Assembly: GCA_023436885.1 (NCBI GenBank)
Contig: JAEZHI010000019.1
Coordinates: 219,339 to 283,338 of the forward strand
From: Pseudomonadota bacterium
GTDB taxonomy: Bacteria; Pseudomonadota; Alphaproteobacteria; Rhizobiales; Pleomorphomonadaceae
Direction of reading: 5' to 3'
Length of the DNA: 64,000 nucleotides
Shown: positions 32,503 to 41,418 of the stretch, in pieces
Layout: each line of letters starts with the position of its first letter
How positions within the stretch are numbered: the first letter of the stretch is position 1
The notes under the pieces: model-generated
Told to the model about the DNA's origin: nothing
Database searches by the model: none
What the model saw: the letters and a program-made list of their open reading frames with translations, nothing else
Made by a program: the position numbers and the translations under genes

Positions 32503-33642
32503 ATGAACAAGCTGCTGCTCAATTCCGCGATGGTGCTCGCCATCATCGCCTCGCCGGCCGGCGCTGCCGAGCTGACCGTGATCACTGCCGGCGACCAGAA
32601 CATGGTCGACTATATCAACAACTACCTCGGCCCGCTGTTCGAAAAGCAGAATCCGGGCAACACGGTCCGTGCCGTCGGCACCGGTCCGGGCGATGCCGGC
32701 TCGCAGAAGATTCTCGAGCGCTTCGACGCACAGGCCAAGGCCGGCGCCGCCACATGGGACACCGACGTTGCTGTCGTTCATGAGAAGTTCGCCGGCCCGA
32801 TGGTGACGGCCGGCTATCTCGAGGCCTACCGCGACAAGATTGCCACCGGCAAGCTGGTGACCCGCACCAATGCCGACAACGCTCTCGGCACCGAGGTCAA
32901 GGGCTACGTCATGCCGATGTTCAACAGCCAGACCGCCATTGCCTACAATCCGGCGCTGGTTCCGAACCCGCCGAAGAGCTACGCCGAGATTGCCGAGTGG
33001 GCCAAGGCTCACCCCGGTCAGTTCGGCTACAACGGCATCAAGGGCGGCGCCTCGGGCGTCAGCTTCGTCATGGGCTGGGTCTACGCCTTCTCCGGCAGCG
33101 ACGCGCACAAGCTGATGTACGGCCCGTTCGACAAGGCCGAGACGGCCAAGTGGGACGGCGCGCTTCAGAGTCTGAAGGACTTCACCAAGTCGGCCACGCT
33201 GACGCCGGGCAATGCCGGCACGCTCGACCTGCTGTCGCGCGGTGAAATCGCCCTGGGTCCGGTGTGGGTCGACATGTTCTACTCCTGGCAGGCCGACGGA
33301 CGTCTGCCGCCCGAGCTGAAGCTGCTGTTGCCCTCCCCCGGCATGCCCGGCCAGCCGATGCACTACGTCGTTCCCGCCAAGGCGCCGAACAAGGAACTCG
33401 CCGAGAAGTTCGTCGAGCTGGCCACCTCGCCGAAGGTGCAGGCCGAGGGTATCGTCAAGAAGTTCAACTGGTATCCGGGCATCGACGCCGACAAGGTGAA
33501 GGCCGAACTCGACGACGCCACCTGGAACAAGCTGTTCGTCGACATCACCCCGGCCGACCTCGCCGACAAGGGCAAGCCCTTCCCGCTCGCCCCGTATAAC
33601 ACGGCCATCCTCGAGGCCTACGAGGCCAAGGTCGCCAACTGA
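32503..33642 (+). CDS. ABC transporter substrate-binding protein (type II, Pot/Fe family)
   Basis: 379 residues with a signal peptide (about 1-23, ending ASPAGA). The mature chain opens ELTVITAGDQNMVDYINNYL and contains AAVVHEK-like and YVMPMFNSQTAIAYNPALVP and GEIALGPVWVDMFYSWQ, the pattern of two-lobed D-type binding proteins related to putrescine, iron and thiamine importers. The ligand cannot be read from the sequence. It lies 36 bp after the ATPase gene. A hairpin (33659-33687) directly follows the stop, so this cistron may be expressed more strongly than the permeases. Confidence 0.9.
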   Translation: MNKLLLNSAMVLAIIASPAGAAELTVITAGDQNMVDYINNYLGPLFEKQNPGNTVRAVGTGPGDAGSQKILERFDAQAKAGAATWDTDVAVVHEKFAGPMVTAGYLEAYRDKIATGKLVTRTNADNALGTEVKGYVMPMFNSQTAIAYNPALVPNPPKSYAEIAEWAKAHPGQFGYNGIKGGASGVSFVMGWVYAFSGSDAHKLMYGPFDKAETAKWDGALQSLKDFTKSATLTPGNAGTLDLLSRGEIALGPVWVDMFYSWQADGRLPPELKLLLPSPGMPGQPMHYVVPAKAPNKELAEKFVELATSPKVQAEGIVKKFNWYPGIDADKVKAELDDATWNKLFVDITPADLADKGKPFPLAPYNTAILEAYEAKVAN

Positions 33643-33658
33643 TCAGCCCAACCAATGC

Positions 33659-33687
33659 GGGACCGTCCGACCTTGCCGGGCGGTCCC
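33659..33687 (+). terminator. Intercistronic attenuator-like hairpin
   Basis: gggaccgtcc (33659-33668) pairs with gggcggtccc (33678-33687), one wobble, 9-nt loop, followed by ATTTTCC. It lies between the binding-protein and permease genes, where partial termination commonly sets a high binding-protein to permease ratio. Confidence 0.65.
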
Positions 33688-33715
33688 ATTTTCCTTGCAA
33701 ATTCCGGATAAGCCG

Positions 33716-34534
33716 ATGACACGCCTTCTCGGCCCGCTGCTGATCTCGCCGGCACTGATCGTCATCCTCCTTCTGTTCATGGTGCCGCTCGCCGCGTCGG
33801 TGATCGGCGCTTTCGAAGTGGATGGCGCTTACGGCGTCGGCAACTTCACCAAGGCCTACGATTTCTACACACAAGACATCGTCTTCACGGCGGTGATCGT
33901 CGGTCTGTCGACTGCTTTGACCGGCCTGCTTGCCATCGCCATCGGCGGCTATCTGACGCTGGGTGAGAATCCGAAGGCCGTCGCCATCCTGCGCTGGCTT
34001 TATCGCTGGCCGATGTTCATTCCGTTCATCGTGGTCGGTCAGGTGCTGCGCACCTTTCTTGCCAAGAGCGGTCTTTTCAACTCCACGATGGTTGCACTCG
34101 GCCTGCTCGACCCCTTGACCGCCACCAGCTATCTCGACTGGCGCGGCGTCGTCGTCGCCTTCGTCTGGAAGCAAACGCCTTTCGTGGCGCTGATGGTGGC
34201 CGGCGCCATGGCTTCGCTCGATCGCAGCACCATCGAGGCGGCGCGCAACCTCGGTGCCTCCAGGTTTCGCATCCTCATCGAGATCGTCGTGCCGCAGGTG
34301 ACGACCACGCTGCTGGTCGGCCTCGTGTTGTCCTTCGTCACTATGATGGGCGTGCTGTCGGTACCGCTGATGATCAACGCCCAGGCGCCGACCATGATAA
34401 CCGCCGACATCGCCTTCCGCCTCAGCACCTATCGCGACTATGGCGTCGCCAACGCACTCGGCCTGATCTCGCTGGCGATCAGCGCGGTGGCTGCCTGGTT
34501 TTATCTCCGCGTCAACATGAGGCAGGGCCGATGA
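33716..34534 (+). CDS. ABC transporter permease 1 (PotB-like)
   Basis: 272 residues with about six membrane helices. It starts TRLLGPLLISPALIVILLLF and carries the cytoplasmic EAA loop EAARNLGASRFRILIEIVVPQ, the ATPase contact. I use the ATG at 33716 because a GGA-rich stretch precedes it; a TTG at 33695 also keeps the frame but has no clear site. Its stop overlaps the start of the second permease (ATGA at 34531-34534), so the two are translationally coupled and form a heterodimer. Confidence 0.9.
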   Translation: MTRLLGPLLISPALIVILLLFMVPLAASVIGAFEVDGAYGVGNFTKAYDFYTQDIVFTAVIVGLSTALTGLLAIAIGGYLTLGENPKAVAILRWLYRWPMFIPFIVVGQVLRTFLAKSGLFNSTMVALGLLDPLTATSYLDWRGVVVAFVWKQTPFVALMVAGAMASLDRSTIEAARNLGASRFRILIEIVVPQVTTTLLVGLVLSFVTMMGVLSVPLMINAQAPTMITADIAFRLSTYRDYGVANALGLISLAISAVAAWFYLRVNMRQGR

Positions 34535-35382
34535 GTGCTCCGTCCGCTTCCCTCGGCCAACGCCGTAAAATCGAGCTTTCATCTCTCATCTGGTGGGTAC
34601 CGCGCGCCGCCATCCTCGGCGGATTGGCCTTCGTGATCTTCGGGCCGCTCCTCAACATGCTGATCTGGACGGTAGCAGAGCGCTGGTACTTCCCGCATAC
34701 GCTACCGCTCGACTACGGTTTCACCTATTGGGGACGGGTGTTTGCGCCGCGCGGCAATGCCCTTCAGTCGCTTGTCGCCTCGATCAGCATCGCTTTTTTC
34801 ACGGTGGCCGGCTCGCTGGCGCTGGCCATTCCCGCCGGCTATGCGCTTGCACGGCTGAAGCTGCCGTTGAGAGGCCTGATCCTTCTCGCTTTCCTGCTGC
34901 CGCAGGCCTTTCCCAACCTGCCTGTCTACGTCAACATCGCCCGGCTGTTTTACGAAATTCGCCTAAACGGCACCGTTCTCGGCGTCGTGCTGGTGCATGT
35001 GACGCACGGTCTTGTCTATGCCGTGTGGATTGCTGCGGCCGCCTTCTCGGCTGTCGACCGCGACCTTGAGCTGGCCGCCCGCAACCTTGGCGCTTCCGGC
35101 CTCAAGGCCTTTGCCGATGTGACACTGCCGCTCGCCGCCCCTGGCCTTATGGCCAGCGCCATCTTCGTCTTCCTGGAATCGCTCGACGAGTTCACGGGAA
35201 GCTACTTCGTTGGCGCACCCGACGTGACGACACTGCCGCTGCTCCTCTATTCGGCCGGCTCGGGCGGCAATTATCAAATCGCCTCGATCACCGCCTTGCT
35301 GCTGCTGGTTCCCTCGATCGCCTTCATGCTGGTGGTTGAAAAATTCCTGCGCGCCGATGTGCTCTCCAAGGTCGGACAGTAG
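34531..35382 (+). CDS. ABC transporter permease 2 (PotC-like)
   Basis: 283 residues, about six membrane helices, with the EAA-type loop ELAARNLGASGLKAFADVTLPL and the segment LESLDEFTGSYFVGAPDVTT typical of PotC-like subunits. It overlaps permease 1 by 4 bp and ends 9 bp before the regulator gene. Partner of the 33716 protein in the membrane. Confidence 0.9.
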   Translation: MSAPSASLGQRRKIELSSLIWWVPRAAILGGLAFVIFGPLLNMLIWTVAERWYFPHTLPLDYGFTYWGRVFAPRGNALQSLVASISIAFFTVAGSLALAIPAGYALARLKLPLRGLILLAFLLPQAFPNLPVYVNIARLFYEIRLNGTVLGVVLVHVTHGLVYAVWIAAAAFSAVDRDLELAARNLGASGLKAFADVTLPLAAPGLMASAIFVFLESLDEFTGSYFVGAPDVTTLPLLLYSAGSGGNYQIASITALLLLVPSIAFMLVVEKFLRADVLSKVGQ

Positions 35383-35391
35383 GCTTTGCCC

Positions 35392-36438
35392 ATGACTGCC
35401 AACGGCAAACCTCAATCCGCCCCGCGCTTCGTCAGCGCCCGCGACGTTGCCGAGCTTGCCGGCGTATCGCGATCAGCCGTTTCCCGGGCTTTTACGCCGG
35501 GCGCCTCGGTGGCCCCGGACACCCGCGAGAAGATTATGACGGCCGCCGCTCACCTCGGCTATCAGGTGAATGATTTGGCGCGCGGCCTGCTTGCTAATCG
35601 CAGCCGCATCGTCGGTCTTGTTGCTACCAAACCGGAGTTGGGCTTCCGTGCCCACCTCACCGCAGCACTCGCCGCCGTGCTGATCCGGCGTGGTTCGGTG
35701 CCGGTCCTGATCAACGCCGGCGAGACGGCCGAGGAAACCGAAGCGGCGCAGCGCACCCTGTTCGGTCATCGTGCCGAGGCGGTGATCGTGCTGTCGGGAT
35801 CGCCGCCATCGTCCTTCATCGAGCTGGCAAGGTCGAGCGGTCTGCCGCTTGTGGCCATAGGCAGGGAGGCGCCGGACATCGATCTCGTTCAGACCGATAA
35901 CGTCGGTGCTGCGCGGGACATTGCCAGGGCCTTCGTTGCTGCCGGCCACACACGTCTCGGCCTAGCAGGATCGAGGAGCGGCACGCCAGCCATCGTCGAG
36001 CGCGAACGGACCTTCCTTGAAGAAGCCAGACGTCTCGGAGCGACCGTTATCTTGGAACGCGGGCCCGACACGGACTATGCCGGTGGCCTTGTCGCGGCCG
36101 AAAGGCTGTTCGCAGCAACCGACAGACCGACCGCCGTGTTTGCCGTCAACGATCTGATCGCTTTCGCCCTGATCGATCATTTGAAGGTTCGGCAGGGCGT
36201 TCAGATCCCTGAGGACGTGGCGATCGTCGGCTTCGACGACCTGCCCGAGGCTGCCTGGCTCGGCTATCGTCTGACGACCTTCCGTCAGGACCCGGCCGAA
36301 ATGGCTGAGCGGGCGGTGGCGCTTCTTGAAGACCGGGCCGCCGACCCAACCGGGGCACCGCTCAGTCTTCGCATCACCGCCCATTTGATGGTGCGCGACA
36401 CCTTCCGTCCGCACGGCGATGCAACGCTTTCAACATGA
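35392..36438 (+). CDS. LacI-family transcriptional regulator
   Basis: 348 residues. N-terminal LacI HTH: SARDVAELAGVSRSAVSRAF, then TPGASVAPDTREKIMTAAAHLGYQVN and the hinge LARGLLANRSRIVGLV. The periplasmic-binding-like effector domain follows, with DGFDDLPEAAWLGYRLTTFRQ-like dimer segment near 280-300 (read as VGFDDLPEAAWLG). The ATG at 35392 lies 9 bp after permease 2, so the regulator belongs to the transport operon and probably represses it until a ligand is present. The ligand is unknown. Placing the regulator last but one in the operon makes feedback control likely. Confidence 0.92.
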   Translation: MTANGKPQSAPRFVSARDVAELAGVSRSAVSRAFTPGASVAPDTREKIMTAAAHLGYQVNDLARGLLANRSRIVGLVATKPELGFRAHLTAALAAVLIRRGSVPVLINAGETAEETEAAQRTLFGHRAEAVIVLSGSPPSSFIELARSSGLPLVAIGREAPDIDLVQTDNVGAARDIARAFVAAGHTRLGLAGSRSGTPAIVERERTFLEEARRLGATVILERGPDTDYAGGLVAAERLFAATDRPTAVFAVNDLIAFALIDHLKVRQGVQIPEDVAIVGFDDLPEAAWLGYRLTTFRQDPAEMAERAVALLEDRAADPTGAPLSLRITAHLMVRDTFRPHGDATLST

Positions 36439-36478
36439 ACCTCTTTGACGCCAGCCGCACTTGTCCTGGAGAGATGAC

Positions 36479-37234
36479 ATGAAACTGATCCAGATTACAG
36501 ATCTTCATCTCCGTGGTAATGGCGGGCTGATTTGCGGCCTCGATCCAGAGGCAAACCTCAAGAAAGCTGTTGCCGACATCAACCGCAACCACTCAGATGC
36601 CGACCTCGTGGTGGTCAGTGGTGATCTTTCCGATGACGGCTCACCGGCGTCCTACCGCCTGCTGTCCACGATCCTCGAGACCCTCGTTCCGCCCGCGCGC
36701 CTGATGCTCGGAAACCACGATGAGCGGGCTGCCTTCTCCGCCGTCTTTCCGAATGCGACTGCCGAAGATGGCTTCGTGCAGTCAGTTCAAGACATTGGCG
36801 GCGTAAGGCTTGTCTTTCTCGATACGCTCGACGACGGGGCGGTCGCAGGCAAGCTCTGCGAACGCCGGCTTGCCTGGCTTGACCAGCGCCTTGGCGAAGC
36901 CGCCGGCGATGCCTTCGTCTTCATGCATCACCCGCCCTTCAATATCGGATTTCCGCCGCTCGACGCGGTGAAGCTTGCCGAGCCCCGGGCTTTCGTCGAC
37001 ATTCTCCGTCGCCGCGGCAATGTCCGACACATCTTTGCCGGCCATGTGCATCGGCTCTGTTCCGGCATATGGAACGGCATCGCCTTCAATACCGGACGAG
37101 GAACCAACCACCAGACGGCGCCGCTGTTTGGCGCCAAGGATTTTGCCGTCGGCTTTGAGAAGCCAACCTACAACGTGATCCTGATCGAAACGGCGAGCAC
37201 CATCGTGCATGCGCAGGAGATCGTCGAAGCCTAA
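36479..37234 (+). CDS. Metallophosphoesterase (CpdA/Icc-like)
   Basis: 251 residues with all calcineurin-like motifs: D-x-H in ITDLHLRG, GD in VVVSGDLSDDG, GNHDE in LMLGNHDERA, H in FMHHPPFNIG and GHVH in FAGHVHRL. The family covers cyclic-nucleotide and glycerophosphodiester phosphodiesterases. The ATG at 36479 has GGAGAG upstream; a longer frame from 36461 is less likely. It is 40 bp downstream of the LacI gene, the last gene of the ABC operon. The pairing of a Pot/Ugp-like importer with a phosphodiesterase suggests that the imported compound carries a phosphodiester, but this is inference. Confidence 0.88.
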   Translation: MKLIQITDLHLRGNGGLICGLDPEANLKKAVADINRNHSDADLVVVSGDLSDDGSPASYRLLSTILETLVPPARLMLGNHDERAAFSAVFPNATAEDGFVQSVQDIGGVRLVFLDTLDDGAVAGKLCERRLAWLDQRLGEAAGDAFVFMHHPPFNIGFPPLDAVKLAEPRAFVDILRRRGNVRHIFAGHVHRLCSGIWNGIAFNTGRGTNHQTAPLFGAKDFAVGFEKPTYNVILIETASTIVHAQEIVEA

Positions 37235-37303
37235 TCTGGGCTTCGACTACGGCAGCGGAGCGTATGTGTGCGCGAACTCCGGTCCACGCACGTGGCGCTG
37301 ATA

Positions 37304-38143
37304 TCATCGGCTCAGCTCATCCTTGTCGGCGGAGAATGCTATGGCGCGCTGAGCTTCGAGGAGAGCGAGCCGTGAGGAGAGCGCTCGCGAGATTGAATTG
37401 TATGCCGTGCTCCCCAGAACAAGCCTCAAGGGCGGAGCCTCTTCGTCGGCGGCTGCAATCATGGCGCGCGCCGTGCGTTTGGCGTCACCTGTCAGGACGA
37501 AGGTCCCTTCGGTAATGGCACGCCGGACGTCGCCAGCCGGCGTCTTGTCATATTCCTCCATCGGCTTGGTGTGGGCGAGATTTGCCCCGAAGCCTGTGTC
37601 GGTCGGTCCGGGTTCGGCAATGATGAAATCGATGCCGAAGGGGGCGGTCTCCTGAGCCACGGATTCAATGAAGCCTTCGACGCCCCATTTGGTCGCGTGG
37701 TAGATGCTGAAGTTGGGATAGGCGATCTGCCCGCCTTCCGAGGATACCTGGACAACCCGGCCTCCGCCCTGTTTGCGCAAATAGGGTAGAACAGCACGGA
37801 TCAGCTGGATCGAACCTATGAGATTTGTCGCGATCTGCCTGTCGAGTTCGGCATCGGAAACTTCTTCGCCTGCCCCGACAAGACCGTAACCGGCGTTCTG
37901 AATGACAACGTCGATCCGTCCCATACGCTGAAACGCCTCATCGACCGCCGCGCGAATGCCGCGCATGTCCGTCAGCTCCAGCGCCAGTGTGACCAGGTTG
38001 TCGCCGTATCGCCCTTTGAGGTCGTCCAGTGCATTCAGACGACGGGCCGTTCCGACCACCTTGTCGCCGCGAGCGAGAAGCTGCCCGGTCATTTCCCGAC
38101 CGAGGCCGGACGAAGCGCCCGTGATGAACCATGTCTTGCTCAT
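37304..38143 (-). CDS. Short-chain dehydrogenase/reductase
   Basis: 279 residues. Glycine motif FITGASSGLGREM, NAG-containing VVIQNAGYGLVGAGEE, catalytic Ser in VQVSSEGGQIAYP and YHATKWGVEGF (Tyr-x3-Lys). The pattern TARRLNALDDLKGRYGDNLV and the C-terminal RAMIAAADEEAPPLRLVLG place it in the large SDR group often annotated as oxidoreductases of unknown substrate. The ATG at 38143 follows AAGGAG. It is divergent from a LysR gene at 38236 with a shared 92-bp promoter region, which suggests LysR control. Confidence 0.9.
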   Translation of the reverse strand: MSKTWFITGASSGLGREMTGQLLARGDKVVGTARRLNALDDLKGRYGDNLVTLALELTDMRGIRAAVDEAFQRMGRIDVVIQNAGYGLVGAGEEVSDAELDRQIATNLIGSIQLIRAVLPYLRKQGGGRVVQVSSEGGQIAYPNFSIYHATKWGVEGFIESVAQETAPFGIDFIIAEPGPTDTGFGANLAHTKPMEEYDKTPAGDVRRAITEGTFVLTGDAKRTARAMIAAADEEAPPLRLVLGSTAYNSISRALSSRLALLEAQRAIAFSADKDELSR

Positions 38144-38182
38144 GAAAATCTCCTTTCGAGAAATACAAGATAGGTCGTGGCG

Positions 38183-38210
38183 ATTGGTGGTATTAGTCGT
38201 CCAATATTGG
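38183..38210. promoter_or_regulatory. Operator candidate between SDR and LysR genes
   Basis: A perfect 10-bp palindrome ccaatattgg lies at 38201-38210, and an ATTGG (38183-38187) 13 bp before the first CCAAT repeats its half-site. The location, between divergent SDR and LysR genes, fits a LysR autoregulatory and target site. Confidence 0.5.
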
Positions 38211-38235
38211 ATAGCTACGTGTGGAAATCCCACCA

Positions 38236-39129
38236 ATGACCAGACCCGGTTTGAGCGATCTCGAAATCTTCGCGACGATTGCCCGTCACCGCAGCTTTCG
38301 AAAGGCCGCGGACGAGTTGGGGCTTTCGCGCTCAACTCTCAGCCACACGTTGATCGGACTGGAGAAAAACCTGGGCGTGCGGCTCCTTAACCGCACGACG
38401 CGCAGTGTCTCGCCGACCGACGCTGGCATCCGATTGCTCGAGCGCATCGGCCCCGTCCTGCGCGAGCTCGACATGGCTCTGGACGGGCTTGCTACCGATG
38501 CAGGTGAACCAAGTGGCCGGCTGCGCATCAACGCGAACAAGAGCGCCGCAAGATACCTGACCGCCAAGGTTGTTCCGCATTTCCTGCGGGAGTGCCCCTT
38601 GGTCGAACTCGACCTGGTTTCAGACGGTCGCCTGATCGACATTGTGAAGGATGGTTTCGACGCGGGTGTCCGGCTCGCCGAGGCTGTTCCGCAAGACATG
38701 ATCGCTGTGCCAGTGGGCGGCCCAGTGCGATTTATTGCCGTCGCTTCGCCCGCTTATCTCAGCGAACACACGCCGCCGGTGACACCCGACGACCTGCAAC
38801 GGCATGTCTGCATCCGTCAGCGCCTGCCAAGTGGGAAGCGCTATCGCTGGGAGTTCCGTCGGTATGACGAGGAAATGGCGGTTGACGTACCGGGCACGCT
38901 GACGCTGGACGACAGCGAATTGATGGTCCAGGCAGCGACGGAGGGCCTCGGCATCGCCTTTGTGCCCGAGCCCGTTGCCAACGAAGCATTGGAAGCCGGG
39001 AAGCTCGCCGTCGTTCTGGAGGACTGGTCTCCACCGCTTCCCGGACTAATGCTCTATTACCCCGCCAACCGGCACACGCCGTCTGCACTTCAGGCGTTCA
39101 TCCGAGTCGTCAGGGCAGCAAACCGCTAA
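38236..39129 (+). CDS. LysR-family transcriptional regulator
   Basis: 297 residues from the ATG at 38236; a GTG at 38221 is an alternative. HTH: FATIARHRSFRKAADELGLS, then RSTLSHTLIGLEKNLGVRLLNRTTRSV. Effector domain: GRLRINANKSAARYL, DGFDAGVRLAEAVPQDMIAVP. It is of the AaeR/DhcR-like branch, divergent from the SDR at 37304, its probable target. The effector is unknown. Confidence 0.91.
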   Translation: MTRPGLSDLEIFATIARHRSFRKAADELGLSRSTLSHTLIGLEKNLGVRLLNRTTRSVSPTDAGIRLLERIGPVLRELDMALDGLATDAGEPSGRLRINANKSAARYLTAKVVPHFLRECPLVELDLVSDGRLIDIVKDGFDAGVRLAEAVPQDMIAVPVGGPVRFIAVASPAYLSEHTPPVTPDDLQRHVCIRQRLPSGKRYRWEFRRYDEEMAVDVPGTLTLDDSELMVQAATEGLGIAFVPEPVANEALEAGKLAVVLEDWSPPLPGLMLYYPANRHTPSALQAFIRVVRAANR

Positions 39130-39161
39130 CACGACCACCAATGCAAATCGGTCAGATGGCC

Positions 39162-40235
39162 TTAGCGACGCGCGGCCTTGATGATGTCGGCAAAGAGCGC
39201 GAGATCCGCCATCGACTCTGCCGGCGGGGTCCGGTTCTCTTCTCCCTCGGTGATCGCCGCGTGGAATGCGCGCAGCTCGACTTCGAAGGGATCGCGATGG
39301 AAGGGACCAAGGCGGGTGACGCTGTTGTCGTCATCGCTGGAGTGCTGGATTTCCAGCGTCATCGGCAGATTGCGGATGTAGGGGGTCGGATATTCGAAGG
39401 CGATGCGGTCCCAACGGGTGTTGATCTCGAAACCTGCCTCGAACCGGACGACATCGCCGATCATGCATTCGTAGATGGCGGTGAAGTTGCCATAGTCGAA
39501 CAGTGCCGTGATCTGGGTACCACCCTGCTTGATTTCGGCGGCGATGACCCGGCTGGGACTGCCGAGAAGGTCGCGCATGGCCGACAGCGAGTGCGACGAC
39601 AGGCCGGTCATCACGGTGTAGGCGGTCCTGATTTCAGCTGAAGCGTCGGGACCGAGAACGGCATCGAGCATGGACGTGCGCAGCTCGCGTCCCTCAGTCA
39701 GCAAAGCCTCGGAGATATCGCCCTGCGGCACGATGACGCCATCCGTTTGACGGAAATACCAGGGGCCTTCGCAGATCACGTCGCGTACGCGAACGTAGGT
39801 GATGTCGGACTTGGACGGCAGGCGCTTTTTTGCCTCGATGAAGGCGGGTGCAAACCGCCGCATGTAACCCACCATGGCAACGCGGTCGGCATGGGCGGCT
39901 GCGACCTTGGCCAGCTCCGCAAGATCATCGGGCGCAAGGCAGCACGGCTTCTCAATCAGGACATGCTTGCCCGCAGCGAGGGCGGCCCGTCCGTGGCGGC
40001 CATGATAGGCGTCCGGGCTCAGGACCATGACGGCATCGATATCCGGCGAGGCGATCAGCGCCTCGGCGCTCTCGAAGGTTTGCGCAATATTCCAGCGGGC
40101 TGCGAGCGCCGCGGCGACCGACGGCGACGGATCGAAGGCGCCGGCAAGCTGATAAAGCCCGCCGAGCCTCTGAAGAATGGGCAGGTGGATGAGCTGGGCA
40201 ACTTCGCCAAGTCCGATGAGGCCAAGCTTGAGCAT
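39162..40235 (-). CDS. Gfo/Idh/MocA-family oxidoreductase
   Basis: 357 residues. The N-terminal Rossmann motif is LGLIGLGEVAQLIHLPIL, and the family EKP motif reads HVLIEKPCCLAP. The C-terminal beta-sheet domain carries the substrate pocket. Members oxidise or reduce sugars and inositols with NAD(P). The ATG at 40235 gives MLKLGLIG, the natural start; upstream codons show no domain. It is divergent from the sugar isomerase-like gene at 40507, and the pair lies next to a ROK regulator and an ABC importer, so it likely belongs to a sugar or inositol pathway. Substrate not predictable from sequence. Confidence 0.88.
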   Translation of the reverse strand: MLKLGLIGLGEVAQLIHLPILQRLGGLYQLAGAFDPSPSVAAALAARWNIAQTFESAEALIASPDIDAVMVLSPDAYHGRHGRAALAAGKHVLIEKPCCLAPDDLAELAKVAAAHADRVAMVGYMRRFAPAFIEAKKRLPSKSDITYVRVRDVICEGPWYFRQTDGVIVPQGDISEALLTEGRELRTSMLDAVLGPDASAEIRTAYTVMTGLSSHSLSAMRDLLGSPSRVIAAEIKQGGTQITALFDYGNFTAIYECMIGDVVRFEAGFEINTRWDRIAFEYPTPYIRNLPMTLEIQHSSDDDNSVTRLGPFHRDPFEVELRAFHAAITEGEENRTPPAESMADLALFADIIKAARR

Positions 40236-40287
40236 TTTTAATTCCGTTCCCCGCCCGCGCGGTCCTAGTGGTCCAAACGTCGCGACA

Positions 40288-40310
40288 ATAAATACGCCAA
40301 ATAGATTTAT
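40288..40310. promoter_or_regulatory. AT-rich inverted repeat, possible ROK operator
   Basis: ATAAAT (40288-40293) faces ATTTAT (40305-40310) across 11 bp, in the 271-bp region between the divergent oxidoreductase and isomerase genes. ROK repressors often bind AT-rich dyads of this kind, and a ROK gene is at 41419. No clear -10/-35 pair for the isomerase gene was found; a TTGACA at 40342-40347 lacks a good partner. Confidence 0.35.
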
Positions 40311-40506
40311 CAAGAGACCAAACGACTACTCCTCATCAAGATTGACAACAGGAGGTGCGGAATGCCTGGGCGCAAGGAATGCCGGGACGAACGACATAGC
40401 CATGAAAATGTATAAAAATCCCGGCGAACCGCCTTTCCGTCTTTCGCAAATCAGAAAGCTGGAATAAGGTGTCATCACGGATTTAATTTCGCAAATGGAG
40501 CAGATC

Positions 40507-41373
40507 ATGAAACTGGCCACGGCTCCGGACGCCTGGGGTGTCTGGTATGCGGACGACCCCAAGCAAACACCCTGGACCCGCTATCTGGACGAAGTGCGGG
40601 ATGCTGGCTTCACCTCGACGGAAACCGGCCCCTGGGGATATCTGCCCACCGACCCGGCTCGAATAAAGGATGAGCTCGGCCAGCGCGGGCTGGATGTCTG
40701 CGGCTCAGCCCTCGTCCATCTTCTGGCGCCGCGCGACGCCATGGAAACGCTCCGCCCACGCCTCAAGGACACGTGCAATCTGCTGAAGGCTGTTGGCGCC
40801 GAGTGGGTTGTAGTGATGGACGATTCCGGCATTCCGCCTGCCGGCCAGAGCCGCGAACTGTCGGCCGACGACTGGAAGTCGATGGTCGCCAACGTCACCG
40901 AAGCCGCCGCCTATGTCAGCGGCGAGCATGGACTTTCGCTGGTGTTTCACCCGCACGTCGGGTCTGGTGTCGAGACCGAGGCCGAGATCATCCGCCTGCT
41001 CGAAGATACTCCGGAGGAGACCGTCGGCCTGTGCTTCGACTTTGGCCATCACGCCTACACGGGGGCCGATGCAATCGCCTTCATGAAGCGCTACGCCGAC
41101 CGCATTCCCTATTACCATTTCAAGAACGTCGATCCGGTCATTCTCGAGCGGATTCGCCGCGAGAACATCGACTTCATCACCGGCTTCCAGTCGGGTGTGA
41201 TGTGCGAGCTCGACAAGGGTCTGATCGATTTCGCCGAGGTCCGGGATTTTCTTGCGTCGCGCGGGTTTGACGGCTATGCGGTCTATGAACAGGACATGTA
41301 TCCTTGTCCGCCGGACAAGCCCTTCCCGATCGCCAAACGCAATCGCGAGGCCCTGCGTCGCCTCGGCCTGTGA
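40507..41373 (+). CDS. Sugar phosphate isomerase/epimerase family protein (TIM barrel)
   Basis: 288 residues of the AP-endonuclease-2/xylose-isomerase-like family. Probable metal ligands: Glu in TSTETGPWGY, His in SLVFHPHVGSG, Asp/His in GLCFDFGHHAYTG, and Glu in AVYEQDMYP. Relatives include inosose dehydratase, hexulose-6-phosphate isomerase and D-psicose epimerase. The ATG at 40507 follows GGAG by 6 nt; ATG 40495 is upstream in frame without a site. It is 45 bp from the ROK gene. Together with the Gfo/Idh/MocA gene it suggests an inositol- or keto-sugar-type route. Confidence 0.85.
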   Translation: MKLATAPDAWGVWYADDPKQTPWTRYLDEVRDAGFTSTETGPWGYLPTDPARIKDELGQRGLDVCGSALVHLLAPRDAMETLRPRLKDTCNLLKAVGAEWVVVMDDSGIPPAGQSRELSADDWKSMVANVTEAAAYVSGEHGLSLVFHPHVGSGVETEAEIIRLLEDTPEETVGLCFDFGHHAYTGADAIAFMKRYADRIPYYHFKNVDPVILERIRRENIDFITGFQSGVMCELDKGLIDFAEVRDFLASRGFDGYAVYEQDMYPCPPDKPFPIAKRNREALRRLGL

Positions 41374-41418
41374 CGGCGGTCGCGTCGGAGCCCACCACGA
41401 GATGACGAAGGACTGGCT

